Source: Desulfosarcina alkanivorans
GTDB taxonomy: Bacteria > Desulfobacterota > Desulfobacteria > Desulfobacterales > Desulfosarcinaceae
Reading direction: 5' to 3'
NCBI RefSeq assembly: GCF_009688945.1
Contig: NZ_AP021874.1
Location: 682,001-746,000 of the forward strand
Length of the DNA: 64,000 nt
Part shown: in pieces, positions 17,887 through 27,265 of the stretch
Position numbering within the stretch: position 1 is the stretch's first letter
Layout: each line of letters begins with the position of its first letter
Notes under the pieces: model-generated
The model's database searches: none
The model's input: the letters and a program-made list of their open reading frames with translations, nothing else
Told to the model about the DNA's origin: nothing
Translations under genes and position numbers: made by a program

Positions 17887-18620
17887 TGGCCCGGACCCAC
17901 CAGGAGATGTCTGATTTGAGCGTGAAACCGGAAAATATTAGCGTCGTGGCGGTTATTCCCGCCCGGGGCGGATCCAAAGGTATCCCCCGAAAGAATATCG
18001 TCGATCTTTGCGGCAAACCGTTGATCGCGTATAGCATAGAGGTGGCTCTCAAGGCGAAGACCATAGACCGGGTGGTGGTATCCACTGACGATCAGGAGAT
18101 CGCATCTGTTTCAAGAGCCTGGGGCGCCGAGGTGCCATTTATACGCCCTGAAAGCCTTTCCGGAGATTGTTCGGACATGGAAGCGGTTTTCAATCATGCC
18201 CTTTCTGTTCTGGCCGAGGAGGGGTACAACCCTGATATTTTGGTCCAATTATTTCCTACGCATCCATTTCGCACCCCTCGATTGGTTGATTTTCTGGTTA
18301 ATAAAACCGCTCAAGGTTATGGGACGGTGAGGACCGTGAGAGCCAGAACTGTCAGTCCTGACAGTCATTATATTATCGAAGAGAACAAAACGAAACGTTT
18401 GTTGCCAATGGTAAGTGACCAACAAACGCACTACAACGAAATCCAATTTCGGGCTTATGGTGTTTTCATCTCAACAAACCTTCGGAATCCAAATTTGCAC
18501 GGATTTTATCTCCACGTGCTGACGGATCCGGTTACCTTTGTTGATATCGACGAGCCCGAGGATCTTGAATTGGCAAGAGAAATCATCAACTCCAATTATT
18601 TTGATTTCGGCCTTCCATGA
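17886..18620 (+). CDS. CMP-nonulosonate (acylneuraminate) cytidylyltransferase
   Basis: A 244-residue enzyme that activates a nonulosonic acid with CTP. The CMP-NeuAc synthetase signature IPARGGSKGIPRKNI is near residue 24, followed by VVVSTDDQEIA, QLFPTHPFRTP and the C-terminal FVDIDEPEDLELA. Length is normal for NeuA/LegF/PseF. Its start overlaps the preceding stop by one base (TGATG) and its stop overlaps the next gene (ATGA). Which nonulosonic acid is made cannot be decided because the upstream pathway genes are not in the window. Confidence 0.87.
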   Translation: MARTHQEMSDLSVKPENISVVAVIPARGGSKGIPRKNIVDLCGKPLIAYSIEVALKAKTIDRVVVSTDDQEIASVSRAWGAEVPFIRPESLSGDCSDMEAVFNHALSVLAEEGYNPDILVQLFPTHPFRTPRLVDFLVNKTAQGYGTVRTVRARTVSPDSHYIIEENKTKRLLPMVSDQQTHYNEIQFRAYGVFISTNLRNPNLHGFYLHVLTDPVTFVDIDEPEDLELAREIINSNYFDFGLP

Positions 18621-20047
18621 TAATCATTATTCCTGTTTTTCCTGAAACTGAGGTCGAACGAAACCTGTGCCTATCCCGCGCAGGGGAGAAGAGTGCCCTT
18701 TCTGATTTCATTGAGCATTTGCGCATAGGGTGTCAATCCGCTGTCGTTCTTTTCAGCGATCGGGAAGAGTATCTGTGCCCCATGTCGTTCTCGACGGTTC
18801 AAATGCATATCGTTCCCGATGCCTCCCGTTCGAACGCCAACCCTTTTCTGCCCCCGGGAAGTGTTTTCTGTTTGGAATATATCGTTCAATATCACCCTGA
18901 ACTTCTATCGCATGATTTGGCCGTTGTCGATTATCGTTATCCAGGGTTGAGCGTGGACGTGATAAAACATGCCCATGAAAATTTACGTCACTCATCTGCC
19001 TCCATTCTGGCCAGCCTTTGTACGGCGGTGGATCATCCGGCCCAGTTTGATGCCTATTACCGAATTGTCGAATTCGATTACCTGGCCATATTTGATTCTG
19101 ACGCCCCGCCGGACAATCGATTCGCGGCTGACGATGCCGGGGACATCGGTGATGTCGGGATTTCCCTTGATGGAGACTTCTGTTGGTCAAAACCGCTGTT
19201 TTTTGACTGGTCGGCCCGTGGAATCGAAGCTGGCGTGATCGGTTCCCGAATCTTTGTTCGATTACAGGACACGGTTCAATCGCGCTTTTTCCCAAGAGAC
19301 ACACTTGCCGACACGAATCTGTCCGAGGATGTTCACTTCGGTGGATGGTTCTGGTTTGAAGGACCCTGTCGCGCCCGTCGTATACTCCGCCATGAGGAGT
19401 TTAAAAACCACGCAGTGCGTAATCTGCGGGGGGCATCCTTTTTAAAAAAAATCGATCATTCTCCCGTGATATTGTTTCGAGGCGAGGCAGATACTGTAGT
19501 GGAAATTTTCGTCAGATCCGACTTGGTTACTGCTGGGACGTTGATACGGATTTGGCCGTTGAACCAAGAGCCGGCAATACCACATGCCGAAAGTCAAGAA
19601 ATTCACTGGAAGGGCTTATCCGACAGGCAAGAAACGTTTCGCCTGAAAGACTCAAAATACCTGGGCGGTATGGGAAGCATCAAACTTGAAGAAAAATGCC
19701 ATGCGATGCTTATCGCTTTACTTCAGCCGGTGGATCAAGGAACCGCCGATGTCGTGGAGCCTTTGGAACTTGACTTGCAATTGTGGCAGGTGGATCGGGT
19801 TACGAAGAGAAGACGAAATGCTCTTTCCGGTAAGCCCATCATGGGGAGACAAGATTTCCCCGACGTCTATCATGCTTGTAGTGCCCTGACGATTTTTAAG
19901 AATGGTAATATTCCGGAAAAGAAATCTGGATTTTCCGGCGAAAGTCTTGAACCCTTTGTTTTACATGGAGGGGCGAGTATGAAAATTGTTTCTGAATTTG
20001 ATCTGATCCGGTTTCAAGCCGCTAAAATGTATGGGCAACACGACTAA
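18617..20047 (+). CDS. Unknown protein, possible NTP-transferase-like N-terminus
   Basis: A 476-residue protein translationally coupled to the cytidylyltransferase (ATGA overlap) and to the next gene (one-base overlap at 20047). The N-terminal ~170 residues alternate strands and helices and loosely resemble a nucleotidyltransferase without its P-loop-like signature; the rest is beta-rich. No signal peptide. The tight coupling implies a role tied to the nonulosonate genes. I do not recognise a family. Confidence 0.5.
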   Translation: MIIIIPVFPETEVERNLCLSRAGEKSALSDFIEHLRIGCQSAVVLFSDREEYLCPMSFSTVQMHIVPDASRSNANPFLPPGSVFCLEYIVQYHPELLSHDLAVVDYRYPGLSVDVIKHAHENLRHSSASILASLCTAVDHPAQFDAYYRIVEFDYLAIFDSDAPPDNRFAADDAGDIGDVGISLDGDFCWSKPLFFDWSARGIEAGVIGSRIFVRLQDTVQSRFFPRDTLADTNLSEDVHFGGWFWFEGPCRARRILRHEEFKNHAVRNLRGASFLKKIDHSPVILFRGEADTVVEIFVRSDLVTAGTLIRIWPLNQEPAIPHAESQEIHWKGLSDRQETFRLKDSKYLGGMGSIKLEEKCHAMLIALLQPVDQGTADVVEPLELDLQLWQVDRVTKRRRNALSGKPIMGRQDFPDVYHACSALTIFKNGNIPEKKSGFSGESLEPFVLHGGASMKIVSEFDLIRFQAAKMYGQHD

Positions 20048-21402
20048 TGGATACAGCGGACACCGAAATTCGAAATATAACGGAACAGATGGAACGCATT
20101 CTTGATGAACTGCTCAATGAATCAACATGGGTTGAATGCGATCATTCGTTCGGGAAAATTCAATCCCAATTCATGCAATTTGTCAGCAAGGTTGACAGCG
20201 AAATCGAAATCGCCAGTGTCGTTCGAGAAATTTTCAGTGCCCCCGGGAAAACCAATGGAAATGACCGATATGTTGAAGATATTGCAAGGCAAGTTTGTCA
20301 CCAGGGATATTATCGTCAGACCCGGCTATATGATCTGGCTTTTCGATTTCAGGAAATGCGGCGTCAGTACTTGCTGAAAAAGTCGGACAAGCGAATTGCC
20401 GAGGGAAATGTGCAAGGGGCCCTTGATGTTTTGGAGATGCTTTTATCGCAGAATCCGTGTGACGATGATTTTATACAACGAGTCGAAAGCCTCCACTTGC
20501 AGAGTGTTTCTAAAAGCGGAAGTCGAAAGGATCTCAACACTATAAAATGTCACGTGGATGGTCTTCGCCAACGTTTTTACATAAAGCAAAAAGCGAAAAT
20601 AGATGTCACACAGCTTTTTCGACCGCATCGGCACGATGGGGTCACCTTCATTTCAAACGCTCCGAACGGGATGTGGATCGCTGCCGGATGCAATTATGTG
20701 CTGCGCTGTAGTTTCAATGGACTTGCCATTGATCGCGTTGATTTTGGCCTAAACGAGAATTGCTGCATCTGGCAGGCCCATTTTTGTCCTCGAACCGGTT
20801 GCAACTACCTGTTGGCGAGACGCGGCAAGAGTGACGCTGAAACTATAAGGTTGTTTTTGAAGGTCATTCCACCCAAGGGGTTGAAGCTTTCGCACCCGCC
20901 AGATTGGCGTTTCTTGAAAAATCCGAGAGGGCTGTCCATTTCATCTGATGGGCGAATGGCCGTCGGTGATTTGGAAAACCGGCAGGTCCATCTGTTTTCA
21001 GCGGACCATAAGCGTGTTTTTACTATCGGCTTAAATGGCGATATGCCTTTGATGCTCAGGACTCCCACAGCCACTGGTTTTGTTGGCAGGGACTGTTTGC
21101 TGATTGGTGACCAGCAGATGGCATGTGTTTACAAAATCGATCTTGTCCGCAAGAAAGTGATTTGGACTTCAGCGATACCGAACGTCAGATACCTGAAACC
21201 TTTTGTAAATATAGATAGCCAAGGTGCTATCTATGTGGCAGGAGTTCTGGAAAATCGGCTCATCAAGATCTCCCCGGATGGAGAAATCCGATACCAACTC
21301 CCCCTGCCGACATTGGCCGCCAACGGTGTCTTTGCACATGACGACAAAATCTTCGTCCATGACAGTAAATGCTACGAAATCATCTCTTATGAGGTCGCCT
21401 AG
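20047..21402 (+). CDS. Unknown protein with helical N-terminus and beta-propeller-like C-terminus
   Basis: A 451-residue protein. The first ~190 residues are helical (ENVQ-type TPR-like helix pairs such as EGNVQGALDVLEMLLSQNP). The remainder shows repeated short strands with NHL/propeller-like phrases (PRGLSISSDGRMAVGDLENR, IDSQGAIYVAGVLENRLIKI), suggesting a six-bladed-type propeller. No signal peptide, so probably cytoplasmic. A hairpin (GATTTTC/GAAAATC) lies at 21425-21443 downstream. Possibly a scaffold for the glycosylation enzymes; this is inference. Confidence 0.55.
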   Translation: MDTADTEIRNITEQMERILDELLNESTWVECDHSFGKIQSQFMQFVSKVDSEIEIASVVREIFSAPGKTNGNDRYVEDIARQVCHQGYYRQTRLYDLAFRFQEMRRQYLLKKSDKRIAEGNVQGALDVLEMLLSQNPCDDDFIQRVESLHLQSVSKSGSRKDLNTIKCHVDGLRQRFYIKQKAKIDVTQLFRPHRHDGVTFISNAPNGMWIAAGCNYVLRCSFNGLAIDRVDFGLNENCCIWQAHFCPRTGCNYLLARRGKSDAETIRLFLKVIPPKGLKLSHPPDWRFLKNPRGLSISSDGRMAVGDLENRQVHLFSADHKRVFTIGLNGDMPLMLRTPTATGFVGRDCLLIGDQQMACVYKIDLVRKKVIWTSAIPNVRYLKPFVNIDSQGAIYVAGVLENRLIKISPDGEIRYQLPLPTLAANGVFAHDDKIFVHDSKCYEIISYEVA

Positions 21403-21572
21403 CGCGCTTGAAGGGTGGGGCGATGATTTTCGGGCAGAAAATCCCACTGCGCGACTTATCGATGACGGTGGGTAGACGGATCGAACGGGCGATTACGGGC
21501 GCTGTCGCCACATCGTAAGTATTCTACGTTGGTTCAACTTGTGCAGTTGAAAGTTTCCTGTGGGGTGAGGCC

Positions 21573-24572
21573 ATGACCATCGTTGAGTTGCTCGCTCGTC
21601 GTATTGATTTGACCAAAAGGCAGTTGGCGGGAAAGCGAATCGGTATACAGCCGGGTGAATTCGGACGGTTCAACCGAAATCTGAAAGGCCTGCTTTCGGG
21701 ATTAGATATTGTAGGCATTCATGCTGAGCAAGGGGTGTTCGACCAGGGGTTCAAACGTTTTCCTAAGTTAGCTTCACTCGCGGAAAAGATCGATGTTCTT
21801 CTCAGTTTCGAATTTCACTCGGAGACTTTCTCTGAAACAGCAATAAATGGGATCGAAAAGATTTGCCTGTTGGATGAAAAGGATCCGAAAGGGTGGGTTG
21901 CACCCGATGTACCATACCAATTTGAAGTGTTTTCCTTTCCGGAGGTGCTTGGATCAGTGGCGCCACAAACCGTTTTGCATGAATTCCATGAAGAGAAATC
22001 ACCGATTCCCGTCAAAAGAGAGATTGTCGGAAAATGTTTTGCTGATTGGAAACGAATCCAATGTTCAGATTTTGTTCGTGAAGAAAAAGAATCGGCAACT
22101 GTCGATCGTGCTGTATCCACACCCAGAGCCAGCGCGATTGGCAGAGAACCGAATTGGGTCTCCTGTGTGGACCGGTCGGGGTATTTTGCCTGGCAGTGTC
22201 CACATTGCGGAGATCTGTTGAAGAGTGACAAGAGCTATCCATTACTGGATGGCCGACAGGCTCCCGAGCTTCCGGTCTTTGTTGAGTTTACCTGCTGTGT
22301 CAACTCCTTTTATGTCATTTTAGGCGGAACCCCTGTAGAAGCGCTCGGGCTTTTCTGGCCAGACGAAAATCTGATTTTCGGCAGTAACGCTGGATTGGAA
22401 TTGGTTTGCAAGACAACGGTGGAGAAAGATAAGTACACCGGCTGGATCAATACCCTCAAGCGATATTGCATATTTAAATGGGATGAGGCAAGAGTGTTTG
22501 AACGAAGTGATAATAAAAAAGACCTTGCCTTGGCCATTGGGTTTGGAGATCGACCGGAACGCGGATTGCCCTATCAACTGGCTGCAATTGAATGTAGTTG
22601 CAATGACAAAAAAAACCAAAACAATCCGTTGTGGTTAACCGGCCCCTATGATGTTCTTTGTGCCTATCCGCGTTTGATCGAAGGCTTTGTGCATAGAAAA
22701 TTCGCTTCACGTTCCCTGGCACGTGCCAGCACCGACCTGTTTGGTCACGTGATGCAACAGAACTTGTTTTGTTTGCGTCCACATGCGTCGACCTCTGTGA
22801 GTTCGGCGATGCAAAAAAGGATCTATCAGGCCATAAAGGCAGAGTGCTCCACCGTTCTGCAAGAACGGCTGGATAAAATATTATCTTGTTTCCCTGTAAT
22901 ATGGATATGGACAGATGTTACCTCTCATGACTGGTTTCACCGTGTAAAACAAATCGCACATCACATCGATGGGTTGTTGGCGCGATATCATGATGCCCAT
23001 ATTTTGCTTTCAGGCCCCGGCTTGTCAACTCGCCATGCGGAGAAAATTAGAGGCTTAATTGCATCGCGGCATCGGGTGACGGATACTACCACTTGGGGTT
23101 TTCCCGAACTGTTTCTTGGCTGCCACTGGTGTGATTTTTTCATCGAAGACCCCGATGGGGCCTCTCTGTGGGATATCCATGTCAATTCGATCGGCTTGGC
23201 ATCGTCAGATGGCAGTTTCCTGGAAACCGGGTCGGAGAACGCTACGGATGATCGAGCCTGTAGAGCTGAATCGCATCCGGCTGTGACGGACAGGCTCGCA
23301 ATGATTGATCACGGGACGGCCTTACCCCTTTGTCCCTTTCCTCCCAGAGATAAGAAGCCTTTAGCGCTGGATTATCCTTTTGACATTTTGGAAGATCACC
23401 ACAGCCTGCCGTGTACGGTGGAACATCTGGATTTTCGAACGCCGATCCGGCTTTTTTGCCGGTTTGCGTTTTCGGGGCGGCATAAGCCGGATGGGGTGAG
23501 TGGCCACCATGTCCATGGCAAAAATAGCCCTAAAGATGCCATTTTTCTGGATCGTATGGATACTTTGGGCGTGGGACCGACCAGCCGATGCAATGTGGCC
23601 TGTGCGTACTGTGCTTATCCACATAGCGGCCCCAATACAAGTCATATGCCGCAGTCGATAGTTGATAAGCTTGTTACTTTGGATGGATTCGGATTGAAAC
23701 GGGTCTATTTTTGTGGACATGGCGAGCCTTCATTGCATCCGAGTTTTTGGGAATTCGTTTCCGCCTACAGCCAACAAGGTGTGATAACAGAGCTCAATAC
23801 CAACGGGTATGTGTTGACTCATGATATCGATCGACTGGCGGTGTCCGGCCTCAATCATATACATCTTTCCATGCATGGTGGCACCGCATCGGTATATAAT
23901 CGACTTATGCGTGGTAATAATTTCGACAGGATCATTCGGGGGCTCGGCGAGCTAAAGCAGATGCAGGGCAAGTCGTCCTGTGCTCCCCCCCGGGTATCTC
24001 GGCTTATTGCCATCGGTAGCACGGATTGTATGGAAACATTGCCGGATGTGTGCCGCATTGCCAGCAGGTTTGGAATCCCCACTGTTTTTTTGCACTCCTT
24101 AGCGGAGACGACTGCCTTTGCAAAAAACAAAAGTATTTTGCATGATTTTACCCCTCACCGTCAATTTTTACTTCGATCCATTCGGTCCGCGGCGAAAAAT
24201 GGAGTCGACCTTATCCCCGATTTTGCCATTTCCCATGCCCTGAAGCATGACAACGATAGCGTCGACCGTGAAGGATGCTTTACCTCCCCCGGAGCCGGTG
24301 AGACCCTGGATTGTATCGACCCTTGGACCCGAATGGAAATTCTTCAAAACGGCAAGGCGAGGACCTGCGGTTATCCCGACCCTGCCAATTTCTTCAATAT
24401 TTCTGATGAGCAATTTTTATGGCAGATCTGGAACCATGACTATCTGGTCAATATTCGTCGGATGCTACTATCCGGTGACCTCGCAGCGCCATGCAGCACG
24501 TGCAATTGCCGAGGACCAATTAAAGTAAGCGAATTCCGCAAGAAAGTGGAGCGGCTTTTGCGGTTATTATAG
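21573..24572 (+). CDS. Fusion: CPxCG/CC transferase-like region + radical SAM/SPASM domain
   Basis: A 999-residue multidomain protein. Residues 1-100 look like a Rossmann-type nucleotide-sugar-binding domain. Residues ~200-600 match the two proteins at 34193 and 35860: a CPHCG at 209-213 followed by CC at 241-242, then a GT-B-like region (TSHDWFHRVKQIAHHIDGL). Residues ~660-999 are a radical SAM enzyme with C673-x3-C677-x2-C680 (CNVACAYC), GHGEPSL, LSMHG and a C-terminal SPASM-like set (RTCGYPDP, CSTCNCRG). GGGGTGAGG precedes the ATG. It likely modifies a sugar or protein by radical chemistry; the substrate is unknown. Confidence 0.8.
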   Translation: MTIVELLARRIDLTKRQLAGKRIGIQPGEFGRFNRNLKGLLSGLDIVGIHAEQGVFDQGFKRFPKLASLAEKIDVLLSFEFHSETFSETAINGIEKICLLDEKDPKGWVAPDVPYQFEVFSFPEVLGSVAPQTVLHEFHEEKSPIPVKREIVGKCFADWKRIQCSDFVREEKESATVDRAVSTPRASAIGREPNWVSCVDRSGYFAWQCPHCGDLLKSDKSYPLLDGRQAPELPVFVEFTCCVNSFYVILGGTPVEALGLFWPDENLIFGSNAGLELVCKTTVEKDKYTGWINTLKRYCIFKWDEARVFERSDNKKDLALAIGFGDRPERGLPYQLAAIECSCNDKKNQNNPLWLTGPYDVLCAYPRLIEGFVHRKFASRSLARASTDLFGHVMQQNLFCLRPHASTSVSSAMQKRIYQAIKAECSTVLQERLDKILSCFPVIWIWTDVTSHDWFHRVKQIAHHIDGLLARYHDAHILLSGPGLSTRHAEKIRGLIASRHRVTDTTTWGFPELFLGCHWCDFFIEDPDGASLWDIHVNSIGLASSDGSFLETGSENATDDRACRAESHPAVTDRLAMIDHGTALPLCPFPPRDKKPLALDYPFDILEDHHSLPCTVEHLDFRTPIRLFCRFAFSGRHKPDGVSGHHVHGKNSPKDAIFLDRMDTLGVGPTSRCNVACAYCAYPHSGPNTSHMPQSIVDKLVTLDGFGLKRVYFCGHGEPSLHPSFWEFVSAYSQQGVITELNTNGYVLTHDIDRLAVSGLNHIHLSMHGGTASVYNRLMRGNNFDRIIRGLGELKQMQGKSSCAPPRVSRLIAIGSTDCMETLPDVCRIASRFGIPTVFLHSLAETTAFAKNKSILHDFTPHRQFLLRSIRSAAKNGVDLIPDFAISHALKHDNDSVDREGCFTSPGAGETLDCIDPWTRMEILQNGKARTCGYPDPANFFNISDEQFLWQIWNHDYLVNIRRMLLSGDLAAPCSTCNCRGPIKVSEFRKKVERLLRLL

Positions 24573-24615
24573 ATATCGTCTGCTAGGTTATGGCGGTTCA
24601 ACCCATTGCGCATCG

Positions 24616-25719
24616 ATGCGAGTTGATATGACATTTTCCCGGGCACTCAAGGTCAAACTCATCGGATGGTATGGATTCAATGCCACCGGAGATGATTTGA
24701 TGGCCGATTGTATTCGTAGGTTGTTTCAGGATTGCGCTGATCAGCTATCGCTTCGTCTCGAGTTTGACACCGATACAAAATGCCACCTGGCGATTGTTGG
24801 GGGAGGGACTATCATCGGCTGCGATTCCGCCGACATATGGCCTCAAATTGACGCCACCCCTGCTCCGCTTGCGGTGTTTGGCCCGGGATTTCGCGATATG
24901 GGCCCGGAGGCTTGCCGTCAATGGCAGGGTACCATGAAAACGATTTTTGAGAGGGCTGTCGTTGCAGGTGTGAGAGGGCCATTAACCGTAGCAGCGTTGA
25001 GGAAGTGGGACATTACATCTTCGGCTTCGGTCATCGGGGACCCGGCAATCGGATTCAGGCCGCTTGATACGAATCGGGTTAAATACCAAGAACTGGAATC
25101 GGGTACAGGTCGTCCCCTCCTCGGAATTTGTATCCGTCATCTGAAACAACCCGGTTTTGAAGAAAGATATCTGGATGCCCCAGAAACCTATGCCCGGTTC
25201 GCCAGTTTGATACCGGAGGTGTTGAGATATTACGATGCCTGCCCCGTGTTTTTTTCATTTTGTGAAAACGAATACGATTCCGACACAATGGGTGCGCGAT
25301 ACCTGAGAGATTTGCTGCCGGTTAAGTATCAGCATGCTCCCATTGTTGATTTTCATGCGGATCCAATGCGAGTTGCCTCATTGATTGCCAGACTGGACTA
25401 TCTCGTATGTGAACGCATGCACCCGGCTATTTTGATGTGGACCTTGGGTAAACCCTGCCTGATGATTGATTATCAATACAGCAAGGCAGCAGATTTCCTG
25501 GCCGGTATCGGCATGTCCGAATTCTGTCTTCGCAGCGACCAATTGAATGTGGATGGATACATGGCGCGGTTGGCACGGCTGGAAAGCGTTCGTCAGAAGG
25601 TGGTCAGAGAAGCCAGGGTAACATTTTCCCGACAACAATCCTTACAGCGATCCCTGGCCATGAAGGCGATTGTCGAGGCGGTCGCATATGAACGAGCAGC
25701 ATATGGAAAATCCATGTAA
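24616..25719 (+). CDS. Polysaccharide pyruvyltransferase family protein
   Basis: A 367-residue protein of the CsaB/PssM-like family, which transfers pyruvate from phosphoenolpyruvate to sugars as a ketal. Visible signs: WYGFNATGDDLMADCI at the N-terminus, IVGGGTIIG, GVRGPLTVAALRKW, VIGDPAI and the C-terminal CERMHPAILMWTLGKPCLMI with the conserved Arg and His. Start could be 24616 or the ATG at 24628. Its 3' end overlaps the next gene by about 30 bases. It would add an acidic group to a glycan. Confidence 0.8.
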   Translation: MRVDMTFSRALKVKLIGWYGFNATGDDLMADCIRRLFQDCADQLSLRLEFDTDTKCHLAIVGGGTIIGCDSADIWPQIDATPAPLAVFGPGFRDMGPEACRQWQGTMKTIFERAVVAGVRGPLTVAALRKWDITSSASVIGDPAIGFRPLDTNRVKYQELESGTGRPLLGICIRHLKQPGFEERYLDAPETYARFASLIPEVLRYYDACPVFFSFCENEYDSDTMGARYLRDLLPVKYQHAPIVDFHADPMRVASLIARLDYLVCERMHPAILMWTLGKPCLMIDYQYSKAADFLAGIGMSEFCLRSDQLNVDGYMARLARLESVRQKVVREARVTFSRQQSLQRSLAMKAIVEAVAYERAAYGKSM

Positions 25720-27265
25720 GATCATCTGCTTTGGTGATAGCATCACCCAGGCGTGGGCCCCGCTGTTTGCCGTTAGAATGGCAGAGCGGCATCCGGATTC
25801 ATCCATCGAAACCATCAATATGGGCGTCGTCAGTGATACTACCGTACAAGGATTGAAACGGTTGGATCGGGTGATTTCCGAAAGTCCCCAGGTTGTTCTG
25901 ATGGCCTTTGGAATGAACGACTGGCGAAAAGGTATAGATTTGCATCGGTTCAAAGAGAATTTGTCCCGCATGGCCAAACAGCTGCTACGCAATGACATTC
26001 GCCTGCTTTTGTTGACGATCACTCCCGATAACAATCTTGAGACCGGAATCAGCGGGGCCATACCCCTTTATAACCGTGAAATTGAGAATGTCGCCAATCG
26101 TAATGGATGTCGTGTGGTGGATCTGTTTTCTGCGTTCCGTGAAAAAATCAATCCGATTTCAGAAGCGCTTTACGATGAAATTCATCCCAATTCTCTGGGG
26201 GAACAGGTTATCGTCGACGAGTTGATGGATATCGTCCCCCTGAGTCAGACAGTCATTGTCTGGACTTACAACGGTGAATATTGTTTTTGCAATTATAATT
26301 GTCCCTATTGCTATGTTACATCGGAAGTAAACACCGGACATGCTTACGATGGACAAATCAGTCGTTGGCATGATGGCTTTCGAAGGCGTTTCGGATCAAG
26401 TCCCCTGGTTTTCTATCTCGCCTTTGGGGAACCTATGGCCGGAAAAGGGTTCTATGAAATACTGGACATGATCGCGTCTGAACCCACCTGGCAGGCACAC
26501 ATCACCACCAATCTTTCCATGCCATTAGAACGTTTTGTGAAAACCCGGATAGTGCGAGAAGGCCGGATGCAAGTTAACGCCTCCTTCCATCCCTCGCAGA
26601 CCGATGGCGATGATTTTATCAAAAAGTTGACCTTTTTAAGAGCACATGGTGTCGAACCATCAGTGATTTATGTCATGTACCCGCCTCAAATGAAGAAATT
26701 TAAGGATTTTTTTGCTATCTGCGATGCTTTGGGCTTCTTCGTTCATGTTCGCCGATTTCGGGGGGATTGGCGGGGAAACGTCTATCCCCAGAGCTATACC
26801 GAGGAAGAAAGACGATTTGTCGCCCGCTTTTGTGATCGTCTCACAGTGCGGTACATGCTCAATGACTTCGAAGATCATTCAGCCAAAACGGCCAGTCAAC
26901 TTTCCTATGCTGGAGTCAACTATATGATGGTAGACGATCGAGGAGATGTCTGGCGGTCTCCCGACTTCAAGGGGGACAAGCCTATGGGGAACCTATTTGA
27001 AGAAAACTTCAAGCCCTTGTACCGCCCGGCGGCTTATGGCGGCAGCTTTTTGGGGTCGGTCAACATTGTGGCTTCCATGAGGGAAACCGGCATCTATCAG
27101 TTGGAAGGCAACCATACATGGTGTTTTGCCAAAAATGGGGGCGTTTATCGAGATGCAAAAGGCCGGATTCACTATCCGTTGATGGTGTCCGATTTTGATG
27201 ACTCGAGTTTGCGAAGGCAGCTCAATTGGCCGTTCATTGACAATAACCGAGGAGGGATCCGATGA
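25688..27265 (+). CDS. Fusion: SGNH hydrolase + radical SAM enzyme
   Basis: A 525-residue two-domain protein. Residues 1-190 are an SGNH/GDSL hydrolase with nucleophile Ser18 in GDSIT, the Gly block NMGVV, GMND at 75-78 and the catalytic D163-x2-H166 in DEIHPN; such domains add or remove acyl (acetyl) groups on glycans. Residues ~195-525 are a radical SAM domain with C201-x3-C205-x2-C208 (CNYNCPYC) and AFGEP. I set the start at the ATG at 25688 (GAGG upstream); another ATG at 25703 is possible. It overlaps both neighbours, so it is in one operon with the pyruvyltransferase and the next radical SAM gene. Confidence 0.82.
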   Translation: MNEQHMENPCKIICFGDSITQAWAPLFAVRMAERHPDSSIETINMGVVSDTTVQGLKRLDRVISESPQVVLMAFGMNDWRKGIDLHRFKENLSRMAKQLLRNDIRLLLLTITPDNNLETGISGAIPLYNREIENVANRNGCRVVDLFSAFREKINPISEALYDEIHPNSLGEQVIVDELMDIVPLSQTVIVWTYNGEYCFCNYNCPYCYVTSEVNTGHAYDGQISRWHDGFRRRFGSSPLVFYLAFGEPMAGKGFYEILDMIASEPTWQAHITTNLSMPLERFVKTRIVREGRMQVNASFHPSQTDGDDFIKKLTFLRAHGVEPSVIYVMYPPQMKKFKDFFAICDALGFFVHVRRFRGDWRGNVYPQSYTEEERRFVARFCDRLTVRYMLNDFEDHSAKTASQLSYAGVNYMMVDDRGDVWRSPDFKGDKPMGNLFEENFKPLYRPAAYGGSFLGSVNIVASMRETGIYQLEGNHTWCFAKNGGVYRDAKGRIHYPLMVSDFDDSSLRRQLNWPFIDNNRGGIR

